From positions 62,001 through 126,000 of the forward strand of contig UQZO01000002.1 of the NCBI GenBank assembly GCA_900545545.1: 64,000 nt of DNA. Reading direction: 5' to 3'. Origin of the DNA: an uncultured Subdoligranulum sp. Its GTDB lineage: Bacteria > Bacillota > Clostridia > Oscillospirales > Ruminococcaceae. Each line of letters opens with the position of its first letter. The stretch's first letter is position 1. The position numbers and the translations under genes were made by a program. The notes under the pieces were generated by a model that did not search any database, had not been told where the DNA came from, and saw nothing but the letters and a program-made list of their open reading frames with translations. This document shows positions 17,353-25,786 of the stretch, piece by piece.

Positions 17353-17879
17353 CCGTCCATTTGTAAAAACGGTGCCAATGCCGTGCCCCAGGCATCGCGC
17401 AGTTTTTCCATGGACCAGGCCGCATTGGCCGGGCTGGTGCTGGGCAGTACCGTGGCGGCAAGACCGGTCATGGGCTGGGCATAGCGGGCATAGACCCGCC
17501 CCGATGCCGCCCCGTTGCAGAACACCGCCTGCACACCCAAGCGCCGGATCAGCGCGGCCACATCGTTGGGTTCCACATTGCGGATGGAAGCATCCGACGC
17601 ACCGCGGATATCACAGGCACCGATGGTATCCCATACGGCCAGACCGTGGCGCAGGATGATGGCCTTTTTGGCCTCAATATCCGCCCAGGCGGGCACCGGC
17701 TCCCCGGTGAGGGAAGCCATCAGCGGCCAGAACCGGTTCTGGGGATGGCCGTAGAAAAAGCCCTGTTCCCGGCTTTTGGGGCTGGGAAAACTGCCCAGGA
17801 TCAGCGCCCCCGCCTGCGCACCGTGCAGCGGCGGCAGACCGGGACCTACATGGGTGTAGGCGGCTTTGGTTGCGGCCAT
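17349..17879 (-). CDS. hypoxanthine/deoxyinosine DNA glycosylase (UDG superfamily)
   Basis: This 176-residue base-excision-repair enzyme belongs to the uracil-DNA glycosylase superfamily. The motif LILGSFPSPKSREQGFFYGH with PQNRFW is that of the hypoxanthine-DNA glycosylase (HDG) group, and the C-terminal active-site block is LPSTSPANAAWS. It should excise deaminated purine (hypoxanthine) from DNA. The ATG lies one base after the stop of the HAD phosphatase gene, so translation is coupled. A longer reading frame upstream overlaps that gene out of frame and is rejected. Confidence 0.85.
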   Translation of the reverse strand: MAATKAAYTHVGPGLPPLHGAQAGALILGSFPSPKSREQGFFYGHPQNRFWPLMASLTGEPVPAWADIEAKKAIILRHGLAVWDTIGACDIRGASDASIRNVEPNDVAALIRRLGVQAVFCNGAASGRVYARYAQPMTGLAATVLPSTSPANAAWSMEKLRDAWGTALAPFLQMDG

Positions 17880-17880
17880 C

Positions 17881-18687
17881 TCAGAAGGCCTCCGGCCAGA
17901 GGCTGCGGCAGAGGTCCGCCACGCCGAAGGGTTCAGCGTCGGGGCCGATCCGGTCGGCGACGGCTTTGGCTGCCTCGCTGCCGTTGGCCATGGCAATACC
18001 CAGCCCGGCGGCGCGCAGCATGGACACGTCATTGTCGCCGTCCCCTACCGCCACACATTCTTCCGGCGTCAGCCCGGCCAGCTGCGCCAGTTCGCACAGG
18101 CCGTTTCCTTTGTCCACCCCGGTGCGGGAGATATCGCAGCCATCGCTGCCCGGATAGGAATACATGAATTGCAGGCCCAGGTAGCCGAATTTTTCCTGGA
18201 ACTGCTCGGCCCGCTCCCGCGGCAGGAACCCGAAGGCGCCGAAGGGCATTTCCACCAGATGGTGATCCTGATCTTCGCCGTCCACAATATTATTGTGCAG
18301 ATTTTTGGTTTTTTCCCGCGCGGCGAACTCTTCATAGCCGATATAGGCATAGTTGGCATCGTGGAAGGTGAACCGCAGCGGCAGTTCGTAGTCCTCAAAA
18401 AAATCCACCAGGGCGTACATTTCCTCGTTGGTCAGCCGGTGCAGAGCGATATCATTGCCCTTGCCGTCCACCAGCTGGGCGCCGCCTGCGCACACCCAGT
18501 AATCTGGCCGCACCGAACGCAGCAGCCCTTTGCCCACGCCGGTACGCCCCCGCCCGGTGGCAATGGCAATTTTCACGCCCAGGCGCTGCACGGCGTTCAC
18601 CGCATCGGCGTTTTCCCGCGGGATGCGCTCACAACTGTCGGGGCGCAGTGTTCCGTCTATATCCAAAAGCAAAAGCTTGTATTTCAT
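17881..18687 (-). CDS. Cof-type HAD-IIB phosphatase
   Basis: This 268-residue HAD hydrolase has motif I LLDIDGTL (Asp nucleophile near residue 9), motif II ATGRGR, and motif IV GDGDNDVSMLRAAG, with a large type IIB cap in the middle. Such enzymes dephosphorylate sugar phosphates or nucleotide-like metabolites. The specific substrate is not readable. It is transcribed from its own promoter and coupled to the downstream DNA glycosylase. A role in nucleotide clean-up with the glycosylase is possible but speculative. Confidence 0.85.
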   Translation of the reverse strand: MKYKLLLLDIDGTLRPDSCERIPRENADAVNAVQRLGVKIAIATGRGRTGVGKGLLRSVRPDYWVCAGGAQLVDGKGNDIALHRLTNEEMYALVDFFEDYELPLRFTFHDANYAYIGYEEFAAREKTKNLHNNIVDGEDQDHHLVEMPFGAFGFLPRERAEQFQEKFGYLGLQFMYSYPGSDGCDISRTGVDKGNGLCELAQLAGLTPEECVAVGDGDNDVSMLRAAGLGIAMANGSEAAKAVADRIGPDAEPFGVADLCRSLWPEAF

Positions 18688-18707
18688 AGAATTTCCCTCC
18701 CGTGGGT

Positions 18708-18737
18708 ATTATAGCAAAGTCTACCATGCTCCCGCAA
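18708..18737 (-). promoter_or_regulatory. promoter of the HAD phosphatase-HDG pair
   Basis: Minus-strand TTGCGG, 18-base spacer, TATAAT, with a short leader to the ATG at 18687. Confidence 0.7.
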
Positions 18738-18758
18738 GGCATATTCTAAGCAGGGGTG

Positions 18759-19478
18759 ATGCAGATGCACGGCGGTTTGGAATTGGCGCGTCCGCGGCGG
18801 CGCAAGGGCTTGAGAATAGCAGTAGCTGGGATCACGATTGCGGCACTTCTGGTTTTTGGTGTGCCGCGCCTGTGGGCCGCTGCCCCCGCCGGGTGGGCGT
18901 GGCTGGACAGCACGCTGGGCAGCTGGCTTGTGCCCCGGTACACTGACCGGCTCGCCGAACTGCAACAGCAGAATGCCGCCCTGCACGCACAGTTGGCCCA
19001 GGCGGAGGATGCCCTGGCTGAAAATGAGGCGATGCGCAGCCTGCTAGGTTGTGCCCGTACCGAGGGCATCTGGCAGCCGGGCCGGGTGGTTGCCCGCCGG
19101 GCGCAAGGTGCCACGCTGGCCTGCACCGCTGCCGAGGGTGCTGCGGTGGTGGACCCCCAGGGCCGCTACGTGGGATGTGTGGTTGACTGTGGAACCGACA
19201 CCTGCGAGATTGCCTTTGCCGGGAGCAAAGCAGCCCCCTGTGCCGGATTGAGCGGCGCTGCTGCCGGGTTGCTGGAACAGCGGGACGGCTGGTGGCTGAC
19301 CGGGCTGCCCGCCGACTGCGGCCTGGCAGCGGGGGCGGTGGTGACAACGCCGGGTGGCGAATGGCTGGGCGTTGTGGCGGGCGTTCCCCAGACGGACGGC
19401 GACGGGCTGACCGCCTGCGTGGCGCTGACCGACACAGCAGACCTGGGGAGCACGGTGTTTTTTGTAAAAAATTCCTGA
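18759..19478 (+). CDS. mreC: MreC-like cell-shape protein
   Basis: This protein of about 239 residues has a basic cytosolic N terminus, one membrane segment (about 20-42), a short coiled coil (RLAELQQQNAALHAQLAQAEDAL) and a beta-rich extracytoplasmic domain. That is the MreC plan, although the sequence is short and divergent. MreC normally scaffolds the elongasome beside PBP2. The start is ambiguous: GTG 18756, ATG 18759 and ATG 18765 are in frame, and 18765 has the best spacing from AGGGG. The next gene is a PBP2-like transpeptidase, which supports the call, yet mreB and mreD are absent. Confidence 0.65.
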   Translation: MQMHGGLELARPRRRKGLRIAVAGITIAALLVFGVPRLWAAAPAGWAWLDSTLGSWLVPRYTDRLAELQQQNAALHAQLAQAEDALAENEAMRSLLGCARTEGIWQPGRVVARRAQGATLACTAAEGAAVVDPQGRYVGCVVDCGTDTCEIAFAGSKAAPCAGLSGAAAGLLEQRDGWWLTGLPADCGLAAGAVVTTPGGEWLGVVAGVPQTDGDGLTACVALTDTADLGSTVFFVKNS

Positions 19479-19483
19479 CGGAA

Positions 19484-19512
19484 TTGCCATTTCGACAGAA
19501 ATCGCCTATACT
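19484..19512 (+). promoter_or_regulatory. promoter of the PBP2-like gene
   Basis: TTGCCA, 17-base spacer, TATACT, beginning a few bases after the mreC-like stop. The PBP2 gene can therefore be expressed separately from mreC. Confidence 0.65.
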
Positions 19513-19541
19513 AGGGATAGCCAAACGGGAGGTGTTGTGCG

Positions 19542-21332
19542 ATGGCGAAGCAAAAAGACGGCCGCACACAAGGGCGCGGCCGCGTTGCGGTGCTGCTGGT
19601 CTTGTGCTGCGTTGTATTCGTGGCATTTTTTGCCCGGCTGGCCTGGATGCAGTTTGCCATGGCCGACCACTACGCCGAAAAGGTTGCCGAGGCCAGTTCC
19701 GCCAGTTACACCGTAGAACAGCACGCAGCGCGCGGCACCATTACCGACCGCAACGGCACGGTGCTGGCGCGGGATACCACCGTATACGACTTATATCTGA
19801 GAATCCCGGCACCCCCGGGCACAAATTTACAGGAAACCGTACAAACAGTGCAGGCCATTACAGGCGGCAAGGATGTGGAAACACAACTTGCCGCCTTTTG
19901 TTCTGCCGTTTCAGCGGGAGAACTGCTGGTGCTGGAATCCCTGGACAGTTCCGCCATGACGGCACTCTACCGTGCCGGGCTGGTGCAAAGCGGTGCGGTG
20001 CGGCTGGCTGCCCGCGGCCAGCGCACCTGGCCCGACGGCACCCTGCTGCCTCATGCGCTGGGCTTTACAGGCCCCATCACCGCCGAGCAGTGGCCTGCCG
20101 CCCAGGAAAAAGGGTTGGCTATGGACAGCATCATCGGCCAGAGCGGCCTGGAAGCCGCCTACGATGATCTGCTGCGCGGGCAGGACGGACGGCTGCTGAT
20201 CAACACCGGGTTCGACGGCGCCGTGCGTGCCACCATCCAGAAAAGCACCGCCACGCCGGGTTCCACCCTGGTGCTGACGCTGGATGCTGAGTTGCAGGCC
20301 ACCCTGCAGCAGGCGCTGCGGGAACGCATCGAGACGCTGCACATCACCGCTGCCGTGGGCGGTGGACGGGAAGCCTGCGCCGGTGCCGCGGTGGTGGTGG
20401 ATGTAAAAACCGGCGGCATTCTGGCGGCGGCCAACTGGCCGGGTTATGATTTGAACAACTACCGCACTGACTATGCCGCCCTGTCCGCCGATGCTGCCGC
20501 CCCCCTGCTGGACCGGGCGTTCCAGGGGCTGTATGCGCCGGGGTCTGCCTTCAAACCGGCGGTAGCAGCAGCCGCCCTGACCAACGGGTTTGACCCCAAC
20601 GCCACCGTCAACTGTACGGGGCGGTATCTCTACTACAGCGGGTATCAGCCCGGCTGCCTGCAATACGGGCATTCCGGGCCGGTGGACCTGCGCACCGCCC
20701 TGGAGCAAAGCTGCAACATCTTCTTCTATGACGTAGGTCGTCGGCTGGGCGTGGATACCTTCAGCACCATGGCCCGGCAGCTGGGCCTTGCCAGCCCCAC
20801 CGGCGTGGGAATCACCGAGGCGGAAGGCCGCCTGACCTGGTCCACGGACGACAATTACCAGGCCGGTTTAACGCTGATGGCCGCCATCGGCCAGGGCAAC
20901 ACCGCGGTGACCACGGCCCAGCTGGCGGTATATGCCGCCACCCTGGCCAACAACGGGCAGCGCCCCACCCTGCATTTTGGCGACCACGCCGTGAACCCCG
21001 CCACCGGCGAAACCGTCTGGCAGTATGAGCCGCAGTTTACCACGGTACCGGGCGGAGAAACCGTCTTTGGCCCCATCCGCGACGGAATGAAGCGGATGGC
21101 CCAGACCAACCGCTATTTGCGGGAGGCCCCCGTAGTATGCGCTGCCAAAACCGGCAGTCCGCAGCTGGCCCAGACCCTGGGCAACGGCAACCACTATGTC
21201 AACTCGGTGCTGATTGGCTACGCGCCCGCCGATGACCCGCAGATTGCCCTGGCCGTGGTGCTGGAATACGGCGGCGGCGGTTCCAACGCAACGCCGGTGA
21301 TGCGCGCCGTGCTGGACGCCTGCTTCGGATGA
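19542..21332 (+). CDS. class B penicillin-binding protein (PBP2-type transpeptidase)
   Basis: This 596-residue protein has an N-terminal membrane anchor (about 15-38), a dimerisation domain containing GTITDRNGTVLA, and a transpeptidase domain. The active-site motifs are SxxK in YAPGSAFKPAVAA, SxN in EQSCNIFFYD, and KTG in AAKTGSPQ. It crosslinks peptidoglycan outside the membrane. Its position between an mreC-like gene and minD matches mrdA (PBP2) in rod-shape clusters. It is shorter than many Firmicute PBP2 proteins and lacks PASTA domains. Confidence 0.9.
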   Translation: MAKQKDGRTQGRGRVAVLLVLCCVVFVAFFARLAWMQFAMADHYAEKVAEASSASYTVEQHAARGTITDRNGTVLARDTTVYDLYLRIPAPPGTNLQETVQTVQAITGGKDVETQLAAFCSAVSAGELLVLESLDSSAMTALYRAGLVQSGAVRLAARGQRTWPDGTLLPHALGFTGPITAEQWPAAQEKGLAMDSIIGQSGLEAAYDDLLRGQDGRLLINTGFDGAVRATIQKSTATPGSTLVLTLDAELQATLQQALRERIETLHITAAVGGGREACAGAAVVVDVKTGGILAAANWPGYDLNNYRTDYAALSADAAAPLLDRAFQGLYAPGSAFKPAVAAAALTNGFDPNATVNCTGRYLYYSGYQPGCLQYGHSGPVDLRTALEQSCNIFFYDVGRRLGVDTFSTMARQLGLASPTGVGITEAEGRLTWSTDDNYQAGLTLMAAIGQGNTAVTTAQLAVYAATLANNGQRPTLHFGDHAVNPATGETVWQYEPQFTTVPGGETVFGPIRDGMKRMAQTNRYLREAPVVCAAKTGSPQLAQTLGNGNHYVNSVLIGYAPADDPQIALAVVLEYGGGGSNATPVMRAVLDACFG

Positions 21333-21403
21333 AAGGCCGCAATTTTTGCAACATTTTACTATAATTTGCACATTACCCTAAACAGTTTGTTGTTAAAACG
21401 TTC

Positions 21404-21423
21404 AAAAAGGTATGACCTTTTTT
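21404..21423 (+). terminator. weak terminator-like hairpin after the PBP2-like gene
   Basis: AAAAAGGT, three-base loop, ACCTTTTTT. The stem is AU-rich, so termination is probably partial. Confidence 0.4.
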
Positions 21424-21437
21424 AATCAAAAAGTCAG

Positions 21438-21466
21438 TTGTCGCCGCGATAAAAGTGTGCTAGAAT
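21438..21466 (+). promoter_or_regulatory. promoter of the minD-mgsA pair
   Basis: TTGTCG, 17-base spacer, TAGAAT, with about 50 bases of leader before the TTG start at 21524. Confidence 0.7.
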
Positions 21467-21523
21467 ATCAATGAGAGAGTGTCGCGGTACTGTGCGGCCA
21501 ACAAATACAGGAGGCGCGCACCC

Positions 21524-22264
21524 TTGAACGCACAATGTATCATGATCTGCTCCGGTAAAGGCGGTACCGGCAAAAGTACCGTTTCGGTCCTGCTGGGGGC
21601 CGGGCTGGCGCGCCTGGGCCGCAAGGTGCTGCTGGTGGAGCTGGATTCCGGCCTGCGCAGCGTGGATATTATCGCGGGCGTGTACGGCCGTACCGTATAT
21701 GATATTGAAGATGTTCTCTGCGGTCGGTGCGAGGCCGGTAAGGCTATCGTTCCCAGTCCGCTGTATCCCGGACTTTCGGTCATCAGCGCCCCGTACGAAG
21801 GCGGCGATGTAGAGGCTGCGCCTCTGGGGCGGCTGCTGATGGCCGTACGTCCGTATTTTGATTTTGTGTTGCTGGATACCGCTGCCGGTATGGGGGCGCC
21901 TTTTACGGCGGCCGCTTCGGTAGCTGACAAAGCCCTGCTGGTACTGACCCCCGATCCGGTCGCTTTGCGGGACGGAAAAATCGTGGCTGACCGCGTATTG
22001 AGCGGCGGCCGACCGCAGAGTGCCGTGCGTTTGGTGATGAACCGCGTAACGCGGGAAAGTTTTGGCAAACGGGCAGCGGTATTTGATCTGGATGAATGTA
22101 TTGATACCGTAGGAGCCCAGCTGCTGGCGGTGATTCCCGAAAGCCGGGTGTTGCAGCTGGCCGGTGCCCAGGGCACCGTACCGCCCCCCAGTGACCCGGC
22201 TGTTGTCGCCGGGCAGGCTATGGCCAGACGTCTTTGCGGGCAACGTGTTCCGCTTACCTTTTAA
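21524..22264 (+). CDS. minD: MinD-like ParA-family ATPase
   Basis: This 246-residue P-loop ATPase has the deviant Walker A GKGGTGKST at 11-19. It also has VELDSGLRSVDII and a Walker B LLDTAAG where MinD usually has DxPAG. The C terminus (AMARRLCGQRVPLTF) resembles the clostridial MinD membrane-targeting tail. MinD positions the division site. I place the start at TTG 21524, nine bases after AGGAGG; the ATG 15 codons upstream has no ribosome site. No minC or minE accompanies it, so it may have another partner. Confidence 0.75.
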   Translation: MNAQCIMICSGKGGTGKSTVSVLLGAGLARLGRKVLLVELDSGLRSVDIIAGVYGRTVYDIEDVLCGRCEAGKAIVPSPLYPGLSVISAPYEGGDVEAAPLGRLLMAVRPYFDFVLLDTAAGMGAPFTAAASVADKALLVLTPDPVALRDGKIVADRVLSGGRPQSAVRLVMNRVTRESFGKRAAVFDLDECIDTVGAQLLAVIPESRVLQLAGAQGTVPPPSDPAVVAGQAMARRLCGQRVPLTF

Positions 22265-22289
22265 TGTTTGTGAAGGATGGTGTTGCGTT

Positions 22290-22694
22290 ATGATAATTGC
22301 CTTGGTGGCACATGACTCCAAAAAGGAGTTGATGGTTCAATTTTGCACCGCCTATAGCCATATTTTGTCGCAGCACCAATTGATTGCCACAGGCACGACC
22401 GGGCGGCTGGTGGAGGAAAACACCGGCCTGACGGTGCAGAAATTTTTGCCGGGCGGCCACGGCGGCGATCAGCAGATCATGGCGCGCATCGCCTGCGATG
22501 AGGTGGACATGCTGCTGTTTTTCCGCGACCCCATCAGTGCGAAACCCAGCGAGCCCAACGAGATGAACTTGCTGCGCATCTGCGATGTACATAACATTCC
22601 TGTGGCTACCAACATTGCCACCGCCGAAGTGCTGATCCATGGTCTGGAACACGGCGACCTGGACTGGCGCACCATCCTCAACCCGCAGCACTGA
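22290..22694 (+). CDS. mgsA: methylglyoxal synthase
   Basis: This 134-residue enzyme converts dihydroxyacetone phosphate to methylglyoxal, a bypass that releases phosphate when lower glycolysis is limiting. Family motifs are ALVAHDSKK at the N terminus, ATGTTG, the GGHGGDQQI phosphate loop, and FFRDP with the catalytic Asp. It lies 25 bases after minD, a placement common in clostridial cell-shape clusters. An AAGGATGG site precedes the ATG. Confidence 0.92.
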   Translation: MIIALVAHDSKKELMVQFCTAYSHILSQHQLIATGTTGRLVEENTGLTVQKFLPGGHGGDQQIMARIACDEVDMLLFFRDPISAKPSEPNEMNLLRICDVHNIPVATNIATAEVLIHGLEHGDLDWRTILNPQH

Positions 22695-22711
22695 TCGTAT
22701 TCGAGATAGAC

Positions 22712-22746
22712 AAACCGCCCCGCGCATCTCTGCGCGGGGCGGTTTT
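22712..22746. terminator. bidirectional terminator between mgsA and the anti-sigma gene
   Basis: A 15-bp GC-rich stem flanked by AAA and TTTT, sitting between two convergent genes. Confidence 0.85.
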
Positions 22747-22749
22747 GTA

Positions 22750-23475
22750 TTATTGGGCGTCGCGCTGCCAAACCAGAACGGCATCCTCGGGCAGTTCCTG
22801 TTTTTCCTGCTCCACCCAAATTTTAAACTCGCTGTAGGGCAGGTAGTAAGCGGCTGTCAAGTTTTCCACTGTGGTGCGGCCGTATCCCCCGGTGGTGCAG
22901 ATTCCCCTTGCGTAGGCATCCGCCTCGCCTCCATACCACGTTGTTCCCAGCCACTGGTGCCACAGGGAACATCCCAGGGTAAAGAGCAGAACATTTCCCT
23001 CCTCCGTATCCAGAACACAAGTCCAGGACAGCGAACTGTACGCTTCGGGGGCCAGTGTGATATACAATCCGTCCCCAGCCCAGGGATTTTCCCCTTCCTC
23101 CGGGTGCTCTTCATATTCCAGTTTCAGGATGTTATCCACATCATAATCCAGATAGGTATTACTGGCATAGTCGTACACCAACCGCAAGCCCAAACATACC
23201 ACGCACAGGGTAGCCAGCGCCGCGGCCACTGCGATCAGCACCCGTTTCTTTCGCTGTGTACTTTTTACCCGGCGCAGGGCGGCAGCCTGTTCCTGTTCCC
23301 GGGCCTGGACCACCTCCCCCTCCAGCGGGGCGGTATCCTGCATGGTTTCCCACAGGTGCCGGCAGTCCGGGCAGTCATCCAGATGTTCCTTCACATCGGC
23401 AGCCGTCTCCGGTTCACATACTTCGTCTTTATACAGCGGCAGCAGATCGCGTACCAGATAACAGGGCAGTTTCAT
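22750..23475 (-). CDS. anti-sigma factor, zinc-finger (zf-HC2) type
   Basis: This 241-residue membrane protein starts with a putative anti-sigma domain containing HLDDCPDC (about 31-38), the HxxxCxxC zinc motif of ZAS anti-sigma factors. An earlier Cys5 is a possible further ligand. A coiled segment leads to one membrane helix (about 78-98) and an extracytoplasmic sensor domain of about 140 residues with no recognised fold. Its start overlaps the sigma-factor stop by four bases (ATGA). It should hold the ECF sigma factor inactive until an envelope signal triggers release. Confidence 0.85.
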   Translation of the reverse strand: MKLPCYLVRDLLPLYKDEVCEPETAADVKEHLDDCPDCRHLWETMQDTAPLEGEVVQAREQEQAAALRRVKSTQRKKRVLIAVAAALATLCVVCLGLRLVYDYASNTYLDYDVDNILKLEYEEHPEEGENPWAGDGLYITLAPEAYSSLSWTCVLDTEEGNVLLFTLGCSLWHQWLGTTWYGGEADAYARGICTTGGYGRTTVENLTAAYYLPYSEFKIWVEQEKQELPEDAVLVWQRDAQ

Positions 23476-23960
23476 GGCAAAGCCTCCTTCAGTTTGGTAC
23501 GGGCACGGTAGTAGGTCACCCGTGCCCAGTTTTCTGTTTTTCCATGCAGGGCCCCGATCTCCGCAAAAGTCAGTTCCCCGTACACCCGCAGCCAGAACAC
23601 TTCCCGGTAGGGTTCCGGCAAGGTGTGCAGCGCCTGGTACAGCACCAGCGCCGCCTGCCGCTGTTCCAGCTTTTCTCCCGGCAGCGGGTCGTCATCCGGG
23701 GAATCGGGCACCTGCTCCGGCGCCGGTGCTTCCCTGCGGTGACGGCGGTAATAATCCATCAGCGCATGTTTGGCAATGCTGCACAGCCATACATTCAGTG
23801 CACATTCGCCCTGGAACCGGTCTATCCCGCGCAGCGCCTTATAAAAGGTCTCCTGGGCAAGGTCGGCGGCCAGTTCCTCGCTGCGACACAGCGACAGCAG
23901 ATAGGCATAGACGACCTTGTGGTATTGGATGTACACCTGTTCAAAGCTGTCTTTGTCCAC
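23472..23960 (-). CDS. ECF-type RNA polymerase sigma factor
   Basis: This 162-residue sigma-70 family protein has region 2 (VYAYLLSLCRSEELAADLAQETF, then IAKHALMDYYR) and region 4 (LPEPYREVFWLRVYGELTFAEIG). The start is GTG 23960, behind AAAGGAGGG. The longer open frame upstream covers the promoter and is rejected. It is co-transcribed and translationally coupled with its anti-sigma factor. The promoter upstream has ECF-type elements, so the pair probably activates itself. Confidence 0.88.
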   Translation of the reverse strand: MDKDSFEQVYIQYHKVVYAYLLSLCRSEELAADLAQETFYKALRGIDRFQGECALNVWLCSIAKHALMDYYRRHRREAPAPEQVPDSPDDDPLPGEKLEQRQAALVLYQALHTLPEPYREVFWLRVYGELTFAEIGALHGKTENWARVTYYRARTKLKEALP

Positions 23961-24003
23961 CTTTGGCCCTCCTTTCTTGTTTTTCAACCGGTTGTACCCA
24001 TAA

Positions 24004-24029
24004 GACGCAGAAACTGCCCAAACGTTACA
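24004..24029 (-). promoter_or_regulatory. ECF-type autoregulatory promoter
   Basis: Minus-strand TGTAAC, exactly 16 bases, CGTC. The full -35 is TGTAACGTTT. This is the layout used by Firmicute ECF sigma factors for their own operons. It lies about 45 bases before the sigma-factor GTG. Confidence 0.7.
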
Positions 24030-24040
24030 GGATTTTCCAC

Positions 24041-24070
24041 AAAAAAAGCGGGGCCCCGCAGGGTCCCGCC
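24041..24070 (-). terminator. terminator of the dapL-flavoprotein pair
   Basis: Minus-strand GC-rich hairpin with one internal mismatch followed by seven T. Confidence 0.7.
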
Positions 24071-24083
24071 CAATGTACAGCAA

Positions 24084-24494
24084 TCAGTAGTTCATGATAT
24101 CCTTCACCGTGCCGGACATCGAGAACAGTTTGGCCGACAGATGATCCAGATACACGATGCCAAGCTTGTTGCCGGTCTCCTCGTTGTAGAGGTCCTCCAG
24201 CTGCGGCATCACCTGGAAGGCCGCTTCCTGGGCTTCGGGGGTATTGTCAAAGTTGGCAGTGCCCTGTACACGCAGCCACTCGCCGCGGTCATTGGCGGCG
24301 CAGATCTCCAGGTTGGTATTGTCCAGCAGCTGCTTGTAGGCAGCCTTGTGCTTGCCGATGGCAATGCACAGATGACCATTGTACCACATGGCAAATCCCA
24401 ACGGGCGCACGCGGGGCAGATAGCCGTCCACGGTGGCCAGGTAGAACGTGGGATTCTCCTTCAGAAAATTCATAATCTCTTCATTCGGTTTCAT
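24084..24494 (-). CDS. pyridoxamine 5'-phosphate oxidase-fold (split-barrel flavin) protein
   Basis: This 136-residue protein has the split-barrel FMN-binding pattern: TFYLATVDGYLPRVRPLGF at 16-34, then LCIAIGKHK and GEWLRVQGTANF. Proteins of this class bind FMN or F420 and act as small oxidoreductases of unassigned substrate. It starts 20 bases after the dapL stop and is probably co-transcribed. No link to lysine synthesis is evident. Confidence 0.8.
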   Translation of the reverse strand: MKPNEEIMNFLKENPTFYLATVDGYLPRVRPLGFAMWYNGHLCIAIGKHKAAYKQLLDNTNLEICAANDRGEWLRVQGTANFDNTPEAQEAAFQVMPQLEDLYNEETGNKLGIVYLDHLSAKLFSMSGTVKDIMNY

Positions 24495-24514
24495 GACAAT
24501 CCCTCCTCTTGGAT

Positions 24515-25702
24515 TTACAGTTTGGCCAGTGCAGTTTTCAGGCGCTCAGCCGCTTCTTTGGTGCGCTCTGCATCGCCGAAGGCCGTCAGGCGGAAATATC
24601 CCTTGCCGCAGGGGCCGAAGCCCTCGCCGGGAGTACCGACAATGTGAGCGGTATCCAGCAGCCAGTCAAAGAACTCCCAGCTGCCCATATTGCCCGGGCA
24701 GCGCAGCCAGATGTAGGGGCTGTTCTTGCCGCCGCAATACCACACGCCCGCTTCGTCCATAGCCGCCGCGATGACGGCGGCGTTCTTGCGGTAGTAATCC
24801 AGATTCTGCTGGATCTCCTTCATGCCCTCTTCGGTAAAGACGGCCTCGGCGGCGCGCTGCACGATGTAGGGCACGCCGTTAAACTTGGTGGTCTGGCGGC
24901 GCAGCCACATCTTGTTCAGGCTCTGGCCCTCGGACTCGATGGCGAAGGGCACAATGGTGTAACCGCAGCGGGTACCGGTGAAGCCGGCGATCTTGGAGAA
25001 GCTGCAGACTTCTACTGCAACCTCCTTGGCGCCTTCCACCTCATAGATGCTGCGGGCGCAGCCTTCCTCGCTGACAAAGCACTCATAGGCGGCGTCATAC
25101 AGAATCACCGCATGGTGTGCCTTGGCCCACTTGACCCACTCGGCCAACTGTGCGGTGGTGTAGGCCGCACCGGTGGGGTTGTTGGGGCTGCACAGGTAGA
25201 CGATGTCGGCATCGGTAGCGTCATCCGGCATGGGCAGGAAGTTGTTCTCGGCATTGGCCGCCATGTAGCGGATGGTGCGGCCCGCCATGACGTTATCGTC
25301 CACATAGACCGGGTAGACCGGGTCCGGCACCAGCACCGTGTTGTTCACCGAGAACAGATCCAGCAGGTTGCCCAGATCGCTCTTGGCGCCATCCGAAACA
25401 AAGATCTCGCCCAGTTCCAGCTCAACGCCGCGGCTTGCATAGTACTTGCGGATGGCTTCCCGCAGGAAATCATACCCCTGCTCGGGACCGTAGCCGCGGA
25501 AGGTTTCCTTCTGGCCCATCTCGTCCACCGCTTTGTGCAGCGCTTCGATGACCGGCTTGGCCAGCGGCAGCGTCACATCGCCGATGCCCAGGCGGATAAC
25601 GTCCGCTTCCGGGTGGGCTTTCTGGTATTCGGCAACTTTATGGGCAATGGTGCTGAACAGATAGCTCTCGTTCAGTTCTGCATAATGCGGATTGAGTTGC
25701 AT
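24515..25702 (-). CDS. dapL: LL-diaminopimelate aminotransferase
   Basis: This 395-residue fold-type I PLP enzyme converts tetrahydrodipicolinate directly to LL-diaminopimelate, skipping the succinylated or acetylated intermediates. The PLP-binding Lys is in SFSKIAGFTGTRCGY, with DAAYECF and SPNNPTGA as cofactor contacts. The N-terminal MQLNPHYAELNESYLF is characteristic of DapL rather than general aspartate aminotransferases. With dapF at 27542, the window encodes the last steps to meso-diaminopimelate for peptidoglycan and lysine. Confidence 0.9.
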   Translation of the reverse strand: MQLNPHYAELNESYLFSTIAHKVAEYQKAHPEADVIRLGIGDVTLPLAKPVIEALHKAVDEMGQKETFRGYGPEQGYDFLREAIRKYYASRGVELELGEIFVSDGAKSDLGNLLDLFSVNNTVLVPDPVYPVYVDDNVMAGRTIRYMAANAENNFLPMPDDATDADIVYLCSPNNPTGAAYTTAQLAEWVKWAKAHHAVILYDAAYECFVSEEGCARSIYEVEGAKEVAVEVCSFSKIAGFTGTRCGYTIVPFAIESEGQSLNKMWLRRQTTKFNGVPYIVQRAAEAVFTEEGMKEIQQNLDYYRKNAAVIAAAMDEAGVWYCGGKNSPYIWLRCPGNMGSWEFFDWLLDTAHIVGTPGEGFGPCGKGYFRLTAFGDAERTKEAAERLKTALAKL

Positions 25703-25741
25703 GAGAATCCCCCTCTTATGTATACTTATCCAATTAAAACT

Positions 25742-25770
25742 AATTTACCACAATTTTGCACAAGGTGCAA
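25742..25770 (-). promoter_or_regulatory. possible promoter of dapL
   Basis: Minus-strand TTGCAC, 17-base spacer, TAAATT, in an AT-rich 84-base gap. The -10 is imperfect. Confidence 0.4.
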
Positions 25771-25786
25771 GAGAAGTTTCAACGCA

